The position numbers and the translations under genes are program-made. Below are positions 63,235 through 64,000 of a stretch of DNA of 64,000 nucleotides, piece by piece (position 1 is the first letter of the stretch; each line of letters begins with the position of its first letter). The notes beneath the pieces were generated by a model that searched no databases, was not told where the DNA came from, and was given only the letters and a program-made list of their open reading frames with translations. This DNA is from CAZGSG01 sp964528095. Its GTDB lineage: Bacteria > Bacteroidota > Bacteroidia > Chitinophagales > Chitinophagaceae. The stretch is from contig CAZGSG010000001.1 of assembly GCA_964528095.1 (NCBI GenBank), forward strand, positions 1 through 64,000. The letters are read 5' to 3'.

Positions 63235-64000
63235 TATAGCACAGTGATTTTTATTTCTGATTCACCCGTAGCGGGTGATACGGTTTCAGGGTTAAAAACG
63301 GGCCACTCTCCTTCAGAACTACCTTGTGCCTGTTGCCAGCGCTCCAATGCATAGCACGACATTGCAGTCGCAAATAATCCTTGTTTGTCCTCTATAAATG
63401 TATTGCCACCACCACCGGTTTTTTTCCAGAGTATATCATGACTTGGATCCACAACACCTGGTGCAGGAATACGCATCGTAAAATCGCCGGCCCATCCGCC
63501 ATTTTTTTCCTGTAAAGCAAGTAATGCTTTGCCGCAGCGGTCCATATTGGAATGATTGCCGGTATAAGCTAAATGCGTGAATGATTCGAGCGCCAGCGCA
63601 GTGGTAAAAGGATCCGACACCATCGATGATCCAAGACCATAACCACCGTCTTCCAGTTGCTCGCGCAATAATCCTCTTAGGAGCATATTAGCCGCTTCAT
63701 CAGGCATACGGTATTTACATTTATACAAAGCACGCAATAAAATTGTTGTAGCATAATGCGGCCCCCGCCACCAGTATGAGTTGATGAAGCCTGCGCCGTT
63801 TTGCTGGTTTAGTAACCAGCTTAGTATGGCCGGTGTCTTTTCATTTTCCGGATCAGCGAGTACCGCGGCAGCGGAAACATCAGCATGCGCGGCCGTCCAT
63901 CCATCTATAGATTGGCTGGCATCCGCTTTTATGTAATCACGAATGCCTGTATCTTCTTTAAATGTTGAAATACCATTGCCGGAAAAATGACTCCATAAGA
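63234..64000 (-). CDS. Squalene-cyclase/prenyltransferase-repeat protein, C-terminal part (cut by window edge)
   Basis: The reverse strand is open from the window edge to TAA at 63236-63234, giving the last 255 residues. Repeats of an alpha/alpha barrel are visible with QW-like motifs: LLREQLEDGGYGLGSSM and LLALQEKNGGWAGDFTM. SYWWRGPHYATTILLRAL and HADVSAAAVL are also typical of class II terpene cyclase or prenyltransferase relatives. A clear DXDD acid motif is not seen in the visible part; it could lie upstream or be absent. It is the upstream partner of the class I isoprenoid gene, overlapping it by TAATG. Confidence 0.78.
   Translation of the reverse strand, partial: LWSHFSGNGISTFKEDTGIRDYIKADASQSIDGWTAAHADVSAAAVLADPENEKTPAILSWLLNQQNGAGFINSYWWRGPHYATTILLRALYKCKYRMPDEAANMLLRGLLREQLEDGGYGLGSSMVSDPFTTALALESFTHLAYTGNHSNMDRCGKALLALQEKNGGWAGDFTMRIPAPGVVDPSHDILWKKTGGGGNTFIEDKQGLFATAMSCYALERWQQAQGSSEGEWPVFNPETVSPATGESEIKITVL

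Noticed and set aside
1..64000. tRNA, rRNA, CRISPR, IS element, phage or restriction/defence genes
   Set aside because: I looked for cloverleaf patterns, regularly spaced repeats, transposase and integrase motifs and common defence domains and saw none.

Overview
The window looks like a chromosomal segment from a Bacteroidota bacterium, most likely family Chitinophagaceae. The reasons are: exported proteins ending their signal peptides in ...AQ; a TonB-dependent receptor with a carboxypeptidase-regulatory N-domain; membrane-anchored AraC and LytTR regulators; BlaI/M56 pairs; WYL regulators; almost no Shine-Dalgarno sequences; and promoter-like sequences of the Bacteroidota form TTG-N19-21-TAnnTTTG. 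The genus assignment is inference. There is no rRNA, tRNA, CRISPR array, insertion sequence, integrase or phage gene.

Layout. 1-4.2 kb: housekeeping block with a cut-off mutY facing left, then HU, a TPR membrane-anchored protein, a 31-residue Arg/Lys-rich ribosomal-type protein and ribonuclease G. 4.2-13.7 kb: an exported M14 carboxypeptidase, a YugP-like membrane protease, radA, comF, a beta-helix lipoprotein, a glutathione peroxidase and a beta-barrel protein. 13.7-26.8 kb: first copy of a dispersed non-coding repeat, an Ig-like lipoprotein, a UvrD helicase fused to an AddB-type nuclease, a WYL regulator with a GH20 hexosaminidase, an M48 protease with an exported partner, a TPR protein and a VOC protein. 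27-30.7 kb: a BlaI/M56 pair with an operator-like palindrome inside its promoter, and a winged-helix (HTH_42) gene broken by one in-frame stop. 30.8-34.3 kb: a Crp/Fnr regulator ahead of a dioxygenase-esterase-cupin run resembling quinone/aromatic detoxification operons, then a HAD phosphatase.

34.4-46.3 kb: a decayed membrane gene, a pentameric ligand-gated ion channel homologue, an exported hydrolase, a macroglobulin-like exported protein, a TonB receptor / exported protein / LytTR regulator set, a fasciclin protein, an exported esterase-like protein and an AraC regulator. 46.5-57 kb: an SDR protein lacking its catalytic Tyr/Lys, an NTF2-like protein, an orphan PAS histidine kinase, a class D beta-lactamase-like protein, a sugar acetyltransferase, an ABC3-type permease, small exported proteins and an aldo/keto reductase. 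57-64 kb: second copy of the dispersed repeat, a membrane AraC regulator separated from an S41 protease by a perfect 30-bp palindrome, a lipoprotein preceded by a perfect 20-bp palindrome, a Crp/Fnr regulator, and at the right edge two translationally coupled terpenoid-type genes (class I isoprenoid synthase fold plus squalene-cyclase-like protein).

Most of the window is ordinary core and accessory gene content. The parts most worth a second look are the right-edge terpenoid pair, the ion-channel homologue beside a decayed gene, the two-copy structured repeat, and the two perfect palindromes. I did not see an obviously new multi-gene defence or mobile system.
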